A DNA stretch of 62,600 nt from an uncultured Peptococcaceae bacterium (GTDB lineage: Bacteria; Bacillota; Peptococcia; Peptococcales; Peptococcaceae): contig CAKQDL010000005.1 of assembly GCA_934229395.1 (NCBI GenBank), forward strand, positions 1 to 62,600, in the 5' to 3' direction. A model generated the notes under the pieces. That model ran no database searches and was not told the DNA's origin. It saw nothing but the letters and a program-made list of their open reading frames with translations. Below, in pieces: positions 8,539 to 15,994 of this stretch (position 1 is its first letter; the number at the start of each line of letters is the position of its first letter). The position numbers and the translations under genes are program-made.

Positions 8539-9540
8539 TTATTCCACCTGACCTTTTTTGGCCTGCTCCTCGGCAATTTCCTTGCGGAAAAAGAGAGCCA
8601 CACCCTTGTACATCATTGGTACGCTGAGCACGCAGGCTGCGCCTAGGGCCAACACAGGCATCCCCGTAAGAGCAAAAACGGCTGCCGTTACGCCCACACC
8701 AAAACCAACCACCGGCACGCTCACTGTGGTGAAGGCACGCGTAGTGCGCGCAAGCTTCGCCTTGCCCTTGGTGGTATTTTTTAAAAGCACCACAAAGGAG
8801 GCCGTATTGACTGCTGCAAGCACGCCGTAGGTGCAGCTTGGGCAGGTTTTTTTCTCGCGCACCACAAGCTTGGCCACATGGCCCGCAGTGAGAATGTTGA
8901 CTGCGCCAGCAGCAATAGCCACAAGGGCTGCTGGCTTGTTAAAGAGGGTAAAAAAGGCCTGCATCCCACTTTGCTTTGGTGCCACCCAATCGGTGAGACC
9001 GTCCTTGGTTACAATATGGGCTTCCTTTCCCATGCGCGCGAGTGGCGTGTCGGAAAGGGAGTCGGAGTAAACCTTTTCCACCGCGGCCTTCTCAAAACCT
9101 GCTGCTTCAAAACGTGCCACCTTTTCCTCGCCATAGCAGTTTGGCCCATCAAATAGGCCAGTGCGCTTGTCTACGTGGGAACCAATGATATGCTTTAAGC
9201 CCAAACGCTTGCAAAGCGGTGCAATGATGAATTCTGGCGAGGCCGATACCACCACATCGTCTGCACTTTTTTGTGCCAAATAATACTCGAGCACGCGGTC
9301 ATCGTGGCTGTTCCAAAAATCGTCTAAGGCTGCGTCGATGTCGCGCACATAGCGAAACATGGAAAAAAATGCTTCTTTAAAGCCCGTTTTGTCGAGGCTG
9401 CCGGTCATATAGCCTACGAGAGCCTTGAGTTGTCGAGGCAGGGCCAGCCAGGTTTTTGGATAATGGGTGTAAAGATAAATGCAAAAATCGCGGGTGCTGT
9501 CACCATCATAAATGGTTTCGTCAAAATCATAAACGTTCAT
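8539..9540 (-). CDS. HAD-superfamily (class IB-like) phosphatase with hydrophobic C-terminal region
   Basis: This 333-residue protein starts at the ATG at 9540, preceded by AAAGGAG. The N-terminal ~200 residues are a HAD hydrolase with the nucleophile motif DFDETIYDGDST (Asp5, Asp7), SASPEF as motif II, and YSDSLSDTPL as the metal-binding acidic motif. Residues ~210-330 contain several hydrophobic stretches (for example AALVAIAAGAVNIL and VVGFGVGVTAAVFAL) that look membrane-associated. It resembles phosphoserine-phosphatase-like or phospholipid-related HAD-IB enzymes, but the substrate cannot be read from sequence. It lies 11 bases after the rsuA-like gene and directly before the SDR gene, forming one operon. 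Confidence 0.82.
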   Translation of the reverse strand: MNVYDFDETIYDGDSTRDFCIYLYTHYPKTWLALPRQLKALVGYMTGSLDKTGFKEAFFSMFRYVRDIDAALDDFWNSHDDRVLEYYLAQKSADDVVVSASPEFIIAPLCKRLGLKHIIGSHVDKRTGLFDGPNCYGEEKVARFEAAGFEKAAVEKVYSDSLSDTPLARMGKEAHIVTKDGLTDWVAPKQSGMQAFFTLFNKPAALVAIAAGAVNILTAGHVAKLVVREKKTCPSCTYGVLAAVNTASFVVLLKNTTKGKAKLARTTRAFTTVSVPVVGFGVGVTAAVFALTGMPVLALGAACVLSVPMMYKGVALFFRKEIAEEQAKKGQVE

Positions 9541-9551
9541 GGTGTTCTCCT

Positions 9552-10244
9552 TTACTTTGTAAGACCTTCTATTTCTTCTGCTGTCAGCGCGCGCCATGCG
9601 CCTTCGGCCAGGGACGCGTCCAGCGTGAGGTTGCCAATAGAGATGCGATGCAAGCCCACGACCACTGCGCCCACCTCGTGCATCATACGCTTGACCTGGT
9701 GGAACTTGCCTTCTCTAATGGCCAGCCGTGCACGGCCCTCTCCTAGGCGCTCTAGTCTTGCCGGAGCGCTCGTAAAATCGCCCAAATCCAGCCCCTCTTC
9801 GATGCGCACTTCGGCATCATCACACAGGCTTTCTTCGTAAATAATGTCGTAGGTCTTGGCCACCTCATGCTTGGGGCTTGTGAGCTTATGGGCCATTTGC
9901 CCATCATTTGTAAAAAGTAGGAGCCCTGTGGTGTCCTTATCGAGCCGTCCCACCGGCACCACCTTCATGCGCGCAAAACGCTCGGGCAAATAATCCATCA
10001 CCGTGGCGCTCGTTTTGTCGCTCACTGCTGTGATGGTGTCCTTGGGCTTGTTCATCATAAGCCACACGTGCTCTTGGTAGGTGACCTCCTCGCCACTTAC
10101 CACAACCACGCTCGCCTCATGAACGCTCATGGCGCTCTTTTTGGCCACCTCGCCATCCACTGTAACGGCGCGACGCTTTATGAGGGCGTCAATCTCGCGC
10201 CTAGAGCCAAAGCCCATATCGTGCAAATATTTATCCAATCGCAC
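9552..10244 (-). CDS. rsuA: rRNA pseudouridine synthase, RsuA/RluB family
   Basis: This 230-residue protein is read from a GTG at 10244, which sits 7 bases after the GGAGG of an excellent Shine-Dalgarno (GGAGGTGA, 10249-10256). An in-frame ATG 18 bases upstream overlaps that site and is rejected. An S4 RNA-binding domain (RLDKYLHDMGFGSRREIDAL) fills the first ~60 residues. The synthase domain has GRLDKDTTGLLL with catalytic Asp102, and KTYDI and FHQVKRMMHEVG motifs. It converts a specific uridine of ribosomal RNA to pseudouridine. The family is certain, but whether it acts like RsuA (16S) or RluB (23S) is not decided by sequence alone. It is the first gene of an operon with the HAD and SDR genes. 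Confidence 0.88.
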   Translation of the reverse strand: MRLDKYLHDMGFGSRREIDALIKRRAVTVDGEVAKKSAMSVHEASVVVVSGEEVTYQEHVWLMMNKPKDTITAVSDKTSATVMDYLPERFARMKVVPVGRLDKDTTGLLLFTNDGQMAHKLTSPKHEVAKTYDIIYEESLCDDAEVRIEEGLDLGDFTSAPARLERLGEGRARLAIREGKFHQVKRMMHEVGAVVVGLHRISIGNLTLDASLAEGAWRALTAEEIEGLTK

Positions 10245-10265
10245 CCAATCACCTCCATACAAAAG

Positions 10266-10391
10266 AAGGGACAGTCGAGAAATAGCGCTTTTAAAAATGT
10301 TTTCATGTAATAGAATAAGCCTTCTACCTCTCAGAGGGGGAAGGCTTTATTTATTCATTTGAAGGCTCTATGTCTATTTCCCGACTGCCCC
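10266..10391. repeat. short member of the dispersed repeat family
   Basis: GGGACAGTCGAGAAATAG on the plus strand (10268-10285) faces GGGGCAGTCGGGAAATAG on the minus strand (about 10374-10391). Between them is a palindrome whose minus-strand arm reads GCCTTCCCCCTCTGAGAGG, close to the core of the 7.5 and 46.3 kb elements. The minus-strand flank also resembles the 36-bp unit at 62.5 kb, which contains GGGGCTGTCGGAAAATAGACA. Confidence 0.5.
10317..10352. terminator. rho-independent terminator
   Basis: AAGCCTTC (10317-10324) pairs with GAAGGCTT (10340-10347), with an internal CCTCTC/GAGGGG extension and T-rich flanks. It terminates the minus-strand CorC-like gene before rsuA, and forms the core of the repeat-family member here. 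Confidence 0.7.
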
Positions 10392-10397
10392 ACTGTA

Positions 10398-11666
10398 TTA
10401 TTTTTCATCGTCCTGACCTTGATAAACCACGCGCACCTTTTCGATGTGGCGCATATCCACCTCTTCTACCGTTATTACAAATGGTGAGAAGCGCACCGAT
10501 TCGCCAACCACCGGAATGTGATCCAGGAGATCGCGCACCCATCCACCCAAGGAAGAGGCGTCGATGTCGTCCTCGTAGGCTTCAAAATCAAGACCAAAGT
10601 ATTCAAAGAAATCGTCAATATCCATGTTGGCGTCAATCTTATACACCCTAGGCTCTATGACCTCTACAGGCTGCTCGTCGATTTGGTCGTGCTCGTCCCA
10701 AATATCGCCCACAAGCTCCTCCAAAATATCCTCCAGAGTGACAATCCCAGCTGTGCCGCCATATTCGTCGGTAATAATGGCCATATGGGATTGGGTACGT
10801 TGGAGGGTTAGGAGCAAGCGCGAGGCCTTGGTTTGCATAAAAACAAAGCCCACTGGCTGCACAAGGGTCAAATATTCGCGCAGCTCACCATCGAGCATGG
10901 TGTTGAACACGTCCTTTAGGTGCAAAACGCCAATGATGTTGTCGATGGAATCGCGGTACACCGGCAGGCGTGAATAGCCCGTTTCTGCAAACACGTCAAG
11001 CACATCGCGCACATCCATTTCGTCGCTGATGGCCACCACGCGCACACGCGGACGCAAAATATCGCGCACGGTGAGCTCTTCAAAATTGATGGCCGAGCGA
11101 ATCAAATCGCTTTCGTGAGACTCTAGCCCCCCGCCAATTTCTGCCTCGTCGAGCATATTGAGGAGCTCTTCTTCTACGTATTCATCTTCAACATCGTCAG
11201 CACCACGCTCAATGACCACCTTTCCACCACCGCTAAACACATAGGTAAAGGGCGCAAAGAGGGTCATGAGCACCTTTAAGACACCAGCAGTGCGACAAAA
11301 GGCGCGGTTTTCGTAGCGTTGGGCAATGGTACGTGGCACCATTTCACCCACAATGAGCAGTATTAAAAACAGCACCGCCATGCCGCCCACAAAGCCTTTC
11401 ATGGTGGTGGTTTGAATCAGGTAGTACATTCCCAAAACCGTTGCCAAAAGATTGACCACCGTGTCCCCTATAGAAATGGTGGCCAGCACACGGTTGGTGT
11501 CGTCTTCCAAAATGTCAGCTGCCAGTCTTGCTCGTTTGTTTCCCTCCTCAGCCCAATGGCGCAGCGTCACTGGACTAGCGAGCATATAAGATACCTCAGC
11601 GACCGAAAAAAATGCCGAGCACAGAATCAGCGCAAAAACGCCGAGCCCATAAGCAGCTTCAATCAT
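10398..11666 (-). CDS. CorC/HlyC-type membrane protein (DUF21, CBS pair, CorC_HlyC)
   Basis: This 422-residue protein opens with a DUF21 transmembrane domain (about 1-185; hydrophobic helices FALILCSAFFSVAEVSYML and GGMAVLFLILLIVGEMVP). A pair of CBS domains (about 200-330) contains TGYSRLPVYRDSIDNIIGVLH and AIITDEYGGTAGIVTLEDILEE, followed by a CorC_HlyC domain (about 340-420). The family is often labelled hemolysin, but known members mainly act in magnesium or cobalt homeostasis and export at the membrane. GGAGGAG precedes the ATG. It lies 25 bases after the Rrf2 regulator gene, so the two probably form an operon. Confidence 0.88.
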   Translation of the reverse strand: MIEAAYGLGVFALILCSAFFSVAEVSYMLASPVTLRHWAEEGNKRARLAADILEDDTNRVLATISIGDTVVNLLATVLGMYYLIQTTTMKGFVGGMAVLFLILLIVGEMVPRTIAQRYENRAFCRTAGVLKVLMTLFAPFTYVFSGGGKVVIERGADDVEDEYVEEELLNMLDEAEIGGGLESHESDLIRSAINFEELTVRDILRPRVRVVAISDEMDVRDVLDVFAETGYSRLPVYRDSIDNIIGVLHLKDVFNTMLDGELREYLTLVQPVGFVFMQTKASRLLLTLQRTQSHMAIITDEYGGTAGIVTLEDILEELVGDIWDEHDQIDEQPVEVIEPRVYKIDANMDIDDFFEYFGLDFEAYEDDIDASSLGGWVRDLLDHIPVVGESVRFSPFVITVEEVDMRHIEKVRVVYQGQDDEK

Positions 11667-11691
11667 GACGCAAACTCCTCCGTTTCAGCGA

Positions 11692-12141
11692 TTAATTGCG
11701 ATGCCCTTGCGTAAGCGGACAATTTTCGTGGGCCTCGTGGTCCTCATTAATAAGATCTGAAAGCATGATGCTATCGAGGTAGCCTCTAATGAGCTCGTCG
11801 AGCTTTTCCCACACTGGCAAAGTTTGGCAAGCGCCACGATTTGGGCATACGTTGTCACCCTCAAGGCAGCTCACTGGCGCCAAGGAACCTTCCATGGTGC
11901 GAATGATATCGCCGACGCTGATTTTGTCGGCCGACATATTGAGCTGGTACCCGCCATTGTTGCCACGGAAGCTCACCACATAGCCAGCGCGCAAAAGCGG
12001 GGTCATGATTTGCTCAAGGTATTTGATGGTGATGTTTTGGCGTTCGGAAATCACGCGCAACGGAATGTGCTTGTCGGCGCCATAGGTGGCCAAATCCAAC
12101 ATCACACGTAGGCCATAGCGGCCCTTGGTAGAAATTTTCAT
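11692..12141 (-). CDS. Rrf2-family transcriptional regulator, IscR-like
   Basis: This 149-residue protein begins with the Rrf2 winged-helix signature (MKISTKGRYGLRVMLDLA, then YLEQIMTPLLRAGYV and RGNNGGYQL). It keeps three cysteines, C92, C99 and C105 (SCLEGDNVC then RGAC), in the place where IscR binds a [2Fe-2S] cluster. This suggests a redox- or Fe-S-responsive repressor rather than a CymR-type member lacking cysteines. No iscS/iscU genes are adjacent; the only downstream partner is the CorC-like gene. GGGGAG lies before the ATG. The targets are unknown, but autoregulation through the AT-rich 12142-12260 region is plausible. Confidence 0.88.
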   Translation of the reverse strand: MKISTKGRYGLRVMLDLATYGADKHIPLRVISERQNITIKYLEQIMTPLLRAGYVVSFRGNNGGYQLNMSADKISVGDIIRTMEGSLAPVSCLEGDNVCPNRGACQTLPVWEKLDELIRGYLDSIMLSDLINEDHEAHENCPLTQGHRN

Positions 12142-12266
12142 ATTTAATCTCCCCTGACGAAAAATTTTTTCTCATTTGAATTATATCACATGAATGTGGT
12201 TTGTTATAAATAACTTTTTTGCTTATATGTAAAATTTCTTTTATATACCGTTCCGCAGGGAAAGGC

Positions 12267-12295
12267 TTGAATAAACAAAATTTTCTCTGTATAAT
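12267..12295 (+). promoter_or_regulatory. sigma-70-type promoter for the 107-residue gene
   Basis: TTGAAT (12267-12272), a 17-base spacer and TATAAT (12290-12295), about 30 bases before the start codon of the plus-strand gene at 12327. Confidence 0.65.
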
Positions 12296-12326
12296 GAAAT
12301 AATCTATCTAAAAAGGAGCGACGCCC

Positions 12327-12650
12327 ATGAGCGGAAAAGCATTTTTACTCACACAAAAGCGTCTCACCGACGACCATCTTTTGGCCATCGCCTTGCGTGA
12401 GGCACGCGATATGCAAAAGCCACCCATCACCATGACCAATTTTTGGAAGCACGCCGCCGTGCGTGAGGACAAGGAAGAGGGCCTTGCGGACATTCAAGCC
12501 TGGCTCGCCAGCGTGGCCGAAATTGGCGACTACGTTGTCCTTGAAGGCGACGAAGAGTGTGTAAAGGCTATGAAAAAATTTGCCAAGGAGAAACGCCTTG
12601 TGCCAGTGCGCGCTGTCTGGGAACCAGAAGCCGCCATCCGCGATTTATAA
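12327..12650 (+). CDS. small protein of unknown function
   Basis: This 107-residue soluble protein has no recognised family. It has its own promoter, an AAGGAG site before ATG, and a terminator, so it is a real monocistronic gene. The sequence is rich in charged residues, predicted mostly helical, with one tryptophan-containing segment (MTNFWKHAA) and a C-terminus of alternating lysines (KKFAKEKRLVPVRAVWEPE). There is no signal peptide, cysteine motif or membrane segment. It lies between an Rrf2 regulator on the other strand and two tRNA genes, which gives no clue to function. Confidence 0.75.
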   Translation: MSGKAFLLTQKRLTDDHLLAIALREARDMQKPPITMTNFWKHAAVREDKEEGLADIQAWLASVAEIGDYVVLEGDEECVKAMKKFAKEKRLVPVRAVWEPEAAIRDL

Positions 12651-12661
12651 TCGTCACCGCC

Positions 12662-12692
12662 AGCCAGCCATTTGTGGCTGGCTTTTCTTTTT
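12662..12692 (+). terminator. rho-independent terminator
   Basis: AGCCAGCCA / TGGCTGGCT stem with a 4-base loop followed by TTTTCTTTTT, 11 bases after the stop of the 107-residue gene. Confidence 0.85.
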
Positions 12693-12713
12693 CCTTAAAA
12701 TATAAAAAAAGCC

Positions 12714-12742
12714 TTGACACTTTGCCCCTCACTCATTATAAT
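12714..12742 (+). promoter_or_regulatory. promoter of first tRNA-Lys
   Basis: Consensus TTGACA (12714-12719), 17-base spacer, TATAAT (12737-12742), 20 bases before the tRNA. Confidence 0.85.
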
Positions 12743-12761
12743 AATTCTTGCAGTTGCAAAT

Positions 12762-12834
12762 GGACCGTTAGCTCAGCTGGTAGAGCACGCGACTCTTAAT
12801 CGTGTTGTCCAGGGTTCGATCCCCTGACGGTCCA
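12762..12834 (+). tRNA. tRNA-Lys (anticodon CTT), copy 1
   Basis: 73 bases with a 7-bp acceptor stem GGACCGT/ACGGTCC, discriminator A, D-arm GCTCAGCTGGTAGAGC, and anticodon stem CGCGA/TCGTG around the loop CTCTTAA, giving anticodon CTT. The T-arm is CAGGGTTCGATCCCCTG. CCA is not encoded, as is common in Firmicutes. It is identical to the copy at 12891. Confidence 0.95.
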
Positions 12835-12844
12835 TAAGAAGTTC

Positions 12845-12873
12845 TTGACTTTTGAACTTCTACCCACTATAAT
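12845..12873 (+). promoter_or_regulatory. promoter of second tRNA-Lys
   Basis: TTGACT (12845-12850), 17-base spacer, TATAAT (12868-12873). The flanks (CTTGCAGTTGCA) copy those of the first promoter, so promoter and gene were duplicated together. Confidence 0.8.
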
Positions 12874-12890
12874 AACTCTTGCAGTTGCAT

Positions 12891-12963
12891 GGACCGTTAG
12901 CTCAGCTGGTAGAGCACGCGACTCTTAATCGTGTTGTCCAGGGTTCGATCCCCTGACGGTCCA
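12891..12963 (+). tRNA. tRNA-Lys (anticodon CTT), copy 2
   Basis: Base-for-base copy of the tRNA at 12762, offset by 129 bases, with the same CTT anticodon and no encoded CCA. It is followed 4 bases later by its own terminator. Confidence 0.95.
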
Positions 12964-12966
12964 TAA

Positions 12967-12997
12967 GCCTTCAACCTTTGGTTGGAGGTTTTTTTAT
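12967..12997 (+). terminator. rho-independent terminator of the tRNA-Lys pair
   Basis: GCCTTCAACC / GGTTGGAGG stem (one G-T pair) followed by a seven-T run. Confidence 0.85.
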
Positions 12998-13009
12998 TGC
13001 CCAAATGAA

Positions 13010-13061
13010 ACGACCCCCAAAAGTTAGAATAGTCATCTAACGATTGGGGGTCGTTTTTTTA
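13010..13061. repeat. large palindrome resembling an IS3-type end; probable terminator of cotH
   Basis: Arms ACGACCCCCAA (13010-13020) and TTGGGGGTCGT (13044-13054), with inner pairing AGTTAGA/TCTAAC, 9 bases from the cotH stop. A related palindrome with the same GACCCCCAA...TAGA layout is at 24411-24465. The string GACCCCCAAAAGTTAGA is typical of IS3-family terminal repeats, but no transposase is here. Confidence 0.6.
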
Positions 13062-13062
13062 T

Positions 13063-15294
13063 TTACATACCTGGTCCACCTTGACCACCGCCGTAGCGAC
13101 CTCTTTCTAAGGTATCTTTGGGTTGTCGAAGCTTACGCCTAAGGCGTTGGCCACTGCTTCTAAGATGCCATTGCTTGAAAAGGAGATTTTCTTTTGAAAC
13201 CGTCCCTGTGCCTTCGTCATTTGGCGGTGTCATACCCTCAGGCGGAGACCCTCCCTCACGCTCTGCTTGAACTGTTGGTGCCTCTTGGCCAGCGGCCGCA
13301 GCCTCTGACTGCGTGAATGATGGGTCTGAGGCTGCTTCGGTAGCATTCGCCTGCTCAGCTGACGCTTCGCCACTTGTTCCTGCATTTTCGGCAGGTTCGG
13401 CTGGCGCTTCGCCGCCCGCTGTCGAGGCTTCGCCTGGCATGGCGCCACCCGGCCCCATCGGTCCGCCACCGCCACCTTGGTCACCGCCCATATTGCCCAT
13501 TTCGCCCATATCTGTAATGGACAAGGCTGAGGCGTCAATCAAGGTGGACTGTTCTTGCTCTTCGTCTGTTGTGGCAATGGTGCCGTCGAGCTGGGCGTTA
13601 ATGCTTTCGGCACGCAGGGCACAGAAGCTCTTTAAGGTATCCACGCCTTGGGTAAATTCATCATAGGTGAAAAAGGCTGTTGGATCGCTCTCCACATAAG
13701 GTGCAATCAAGGCCTCTGTGTCTTCAATGAGTTGGTTCACGTAGCCACTGTCGAAGTACTCCGCCATAAATTCGGCAAAATACTGGTGGTAGAGCTCTGT
13801 ATAGGCGTCGTTTTCAAAAATCCACGCAAGCATTGGACGTGATTCGATGGTGCCACCGCTTACAGGTGAGTCAATGCCTGTGTTAACGAGGCTTGTTGCG
13901 TTGCCACCACCGCTAAAACCGCCAAAGGCCAGGTTGTAGTCCCATGGCAGCATAGAAAGCTGACCATCTTCTTCGTAGAGGTAGTAGTTGTGAATCATAG
14001 ATCCTGTGTAGGAGTCACCGTTGCACACAAAGTTGTGTACCACAAAGTAACGCATCACGGCATCTATATCCACCGAGGACTCAAGGTCAGTGTTTTCGTT
14101 GATGTTTTTGAGCGCGCTAATCAATCGTTCCTTGTCGGTATCGGTCACGTCTGTTTTGGCGTTGTCAAAAATATTGGCATAGCTATCGAAATCGTCGTCG
14201 CTATAAATAAGGGACACATCATCACTGCCCATGCCACCACCCATACCACCGCCAGGCCCTTGGGCACCGCCGCCTTGCGGCATCATGGCTTGCATCACAT
14301 CCTGCATGGTTTTGCCGTTTAAGAAGGTATCTACATCTGTAGCTGACCCCAAGGCCTCGCTCATGGCCGAAGCGCTTTCGTAGCCCAGTGTTTCGGCCAA
14401 GCTTGTTTTATTGGCTTCGTCTAAAGCTTCGATGGTGGTTTTAATTTGTTCAAGGCTCATTTCCACCCCCATCATGCCCTCGGGCATCTCGCCCATAGGT
14501 CCTTGGGCCGCTGCATCCGTTGGTGCACCTGCTGCATTTGGCGGCGTTGCGCCTTCTGCCGGCGCTACAGCACCCTCTGTTTGCGCTGCAGTATCTTGGC
14601 TTTCTGCCTGTGGCGCTTCGCCTGCGGCTTCATCAGGCTTTTCACCCTTTTCCGGCGCCTCGCCACCACCGCCCATGCTCATAGAGTCAGGCTTATAAAG
14701 CTCGCCATAGTCGTTGCCGTAGTTTCTTTTGAGGAAGGACTCCTCAATGCTTTCTACCGCAAGATAAAGGCCCCATTCCTCGCCATTGACCAAAATTTGC
14801 ACATAGCTACAAAGCGGCGCGCTGACGCCAAAACCGCCCATGAGCTGATAGGTCAAAAAGTCCTTCATATAGGTTTTATCCTGAATGATGTTGTTTAGGG
14901 TAAGCTTGTCGAGGCCGTAATAATTCACGCTGTCGTCATAATGGTCAAACTCAATCTTAAAACTGTAGCGGTTATTGCCATAATTTTTGACGTTGGTCAA
15001 GGAGGTGTTGCCCTTGCCGCGGATGGCCACATTGCTGTAGGTTTCGCCATCAATGGTAAGGTTGCAGCTCTCGTATTCTTCGCTGGGACAGTTTTCTACA
15101 AAGCTGTCCCAGTCGTCCATCTCTATATTGATGGTGTGGACCACAGAGGTGTCAAACAAATGCGTTTCGTATTCCTTTTGTGTAGAAATATCCTCTATCC
15201 CTAGCTGCTCGCCATTCATAAATACAATCGTTAGAAGAAGCGTCAACGCCAAAATGACGCAGCATATCTTGTCAATCAATTTGTGCGTAGACAT
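13063..15294 (-). CDS. cotH: CotH kinase family protein
   Basis: This ~743-residue exported protein has an N-terminal membrane anchor (ICCVILALTLLLTIVFM). The CotH fold is recognised from VAIRGKGNTS, KLTLNNIIQDKTYMKDFL and the catalytic-type motif LPWDYNLAFGG (about residue 430). CotH proteins of Bacillus are protein kinases acting on spore-coat proteins; surface members may phosphorylate other targets. A long Gly/Pro/Ala/Glu-rich low-complexity insert (about 205-275) and another near the C-terminus (about 590-700) are lineage-specific. It is the third gene of an operon with DUF4956 and VTC genes. The start at 15294 fits GAGGTGA; an adjacent ATG lies at 15297. The C-terminal 45 residues carry a probable pair of compensating frameshifts (about 13120-13177). 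Confidence 0.85.
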   Translation of the reverse strand: MSTHKLIDKICCVILALTLLLTIVFMNGEQLGIEDISTQKEYETHLFDTSVVHTINIEMDDWDSFVENCPSEEYESCNLTIDGETYSNVAIRGKGNTSLTNVKNYGNNRYSFKIEFDHYDDSVNYYGLDKLTLNNIIQDKTYMKDFLTYQLMGGFGVSAPLCSYVQILVNGEEWGLYLAVESIEESFLKRNYGNDYGELYKPDSMSMGGGGEAPEKGEKPDEAAGEAPQAESQDTAAQTEGAVAPAEGATPPNAAGAPTDAAAQGPMGEMPEGMMGVEMSLEQIKTTIEALDEANKTSLAETLGYESASAMSEALGSATDVDTFLNGKTMQDVMQAMMPQGGGAQGPGGGMGGGMGSDDVSLIYSDDDFDSYANIFDNAKTDVTDTDKERLISALKNINENTDLESSVDIDAVMRYFVVHNFVCNGDSYTGSMIHNYYLYEEDGQLSMLPWDYNLAFGGFSGGGNATSLVNTGIDSPVSGGTIESRPMLAWIFENDAYTELYHQYFAEFMAEYFDSGYVNQLIEDTEALIAPYVESDPTAFFTYDEFTQGVDTLKSFCALRAESINAQLDGTIATTDEEQEQSTLIDASALSITDMGEMGNMGGDQGGGGGPMGPGGAMPGEASTAGGEAPAEPAENAGTSGEASAEQANATEAASDPSFTQSEAAAAGQEAPTVQAEREGGSPPEGMTPPNDEGTGTVSKENLLFKQWHLRSSGQRLRRKLRQPKDTLERGRYGGGQGGPGM

Positions 15295-15305
15295 CATTCA
15301 CCTCA

Positions 15306-15977
15306 TTAGCTCATATAATCGCCATTGTAGCTAACAAGCACTGCGCTGTGAACGCCATCCATTTCGGAGAGGGTGTTGATAAAGGAGGTGTTGTCTTCCT
15401 TCATGCGCACTTCAATATTGAGCTCAATGTTGTCCTTTTGCGCCGTCTTGCTCTTTACAACCATACGGTTCACCTGATTCTTGAGATAGTCGACACACGC
15501 TGCTTCATTCTCTGCGCCATCCAAGCGCAAGACCACAATGTAAGGGCTGAGGTGAGATTTTTGGTTGGCAAAAACGAGAAGCACCACGCCAATAAACACA
15601 CTGCCGAACACGGCCAAAGGAATCATCCCAGCAGCAAGCACAATACCAACGGCGATGGACCAAAACAAAAAGGCAATATCCAAGGGCTCCTTGATGGCTG
15701 TGCGGAAACGCACAATAGAAAGAGCACCGACCATCCCCAAGGACAGCACAATGTTGGACGTTACTGCTAAGATAACGAGGGTAGCAATCATCGTTAGGGC
15801 CACCAGGGTCACGCCAAAGGATGAGGAATACATCACACCAGCAAAGGTCTTTTTGTAAATAAGGAAAATAAACATCCCAATGCCAAAGGCCAAGATGAGG
15901 GCAACAGCCATGTCAAGCAGCGATACGCTCGACATATTTTCTAAAAAGCTTGATTTAAAAATATCTTGAAAGGTCAT
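15306..15977 (-). CDS. DUF4956 domain-containing membrane protein
   Basis: This 223-residue protein has about four hydrophobic segments in the first 140 residues (VALILAFGIGMFIFLIY, FGVTLVALTMIATLVILAV, then GALSIVRFRTAIKEPLD between helices, and MIPLAVFGSVFIGVVLLVF) and a soluble C-terminal domain. The VGALSIVRFRTA motif is diagnostic for DUF4956. Its biochemical function is unknown, but the family repeatedly accompanies CotH and VTC polyphosphate polymerase genes, as here: it starts 17 bases after the VTC gene and ends 8 bases before cotH. It could be a membrane partner of a polyphosphate or surface-phosphorylation system, which is inference. Confidence 0.88.
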   Translation of the reverse strand: MTFQDIFKSSFLENMSSVSLLDMAVALILAFGIGMFIFLIYKKTFAGVMYSSSFGVTLVALTMIATLVILAVTSNIVLSLGMVGALSIVRFRTAIKEPLDIAFLFWSIAVGIVLAAGMIPLAVFGSVFIGVVLLVFANQKSHLSPYIVVLRLDGAENEAACVDYLKNQVNRMVVKSKTAQKDNIELNIEVRMKEDNTSFINTLSEMDGVHSAVLVSYNGDYMS

Positions 15978-15994
15978 TGAAAACTCCTTTGTTC

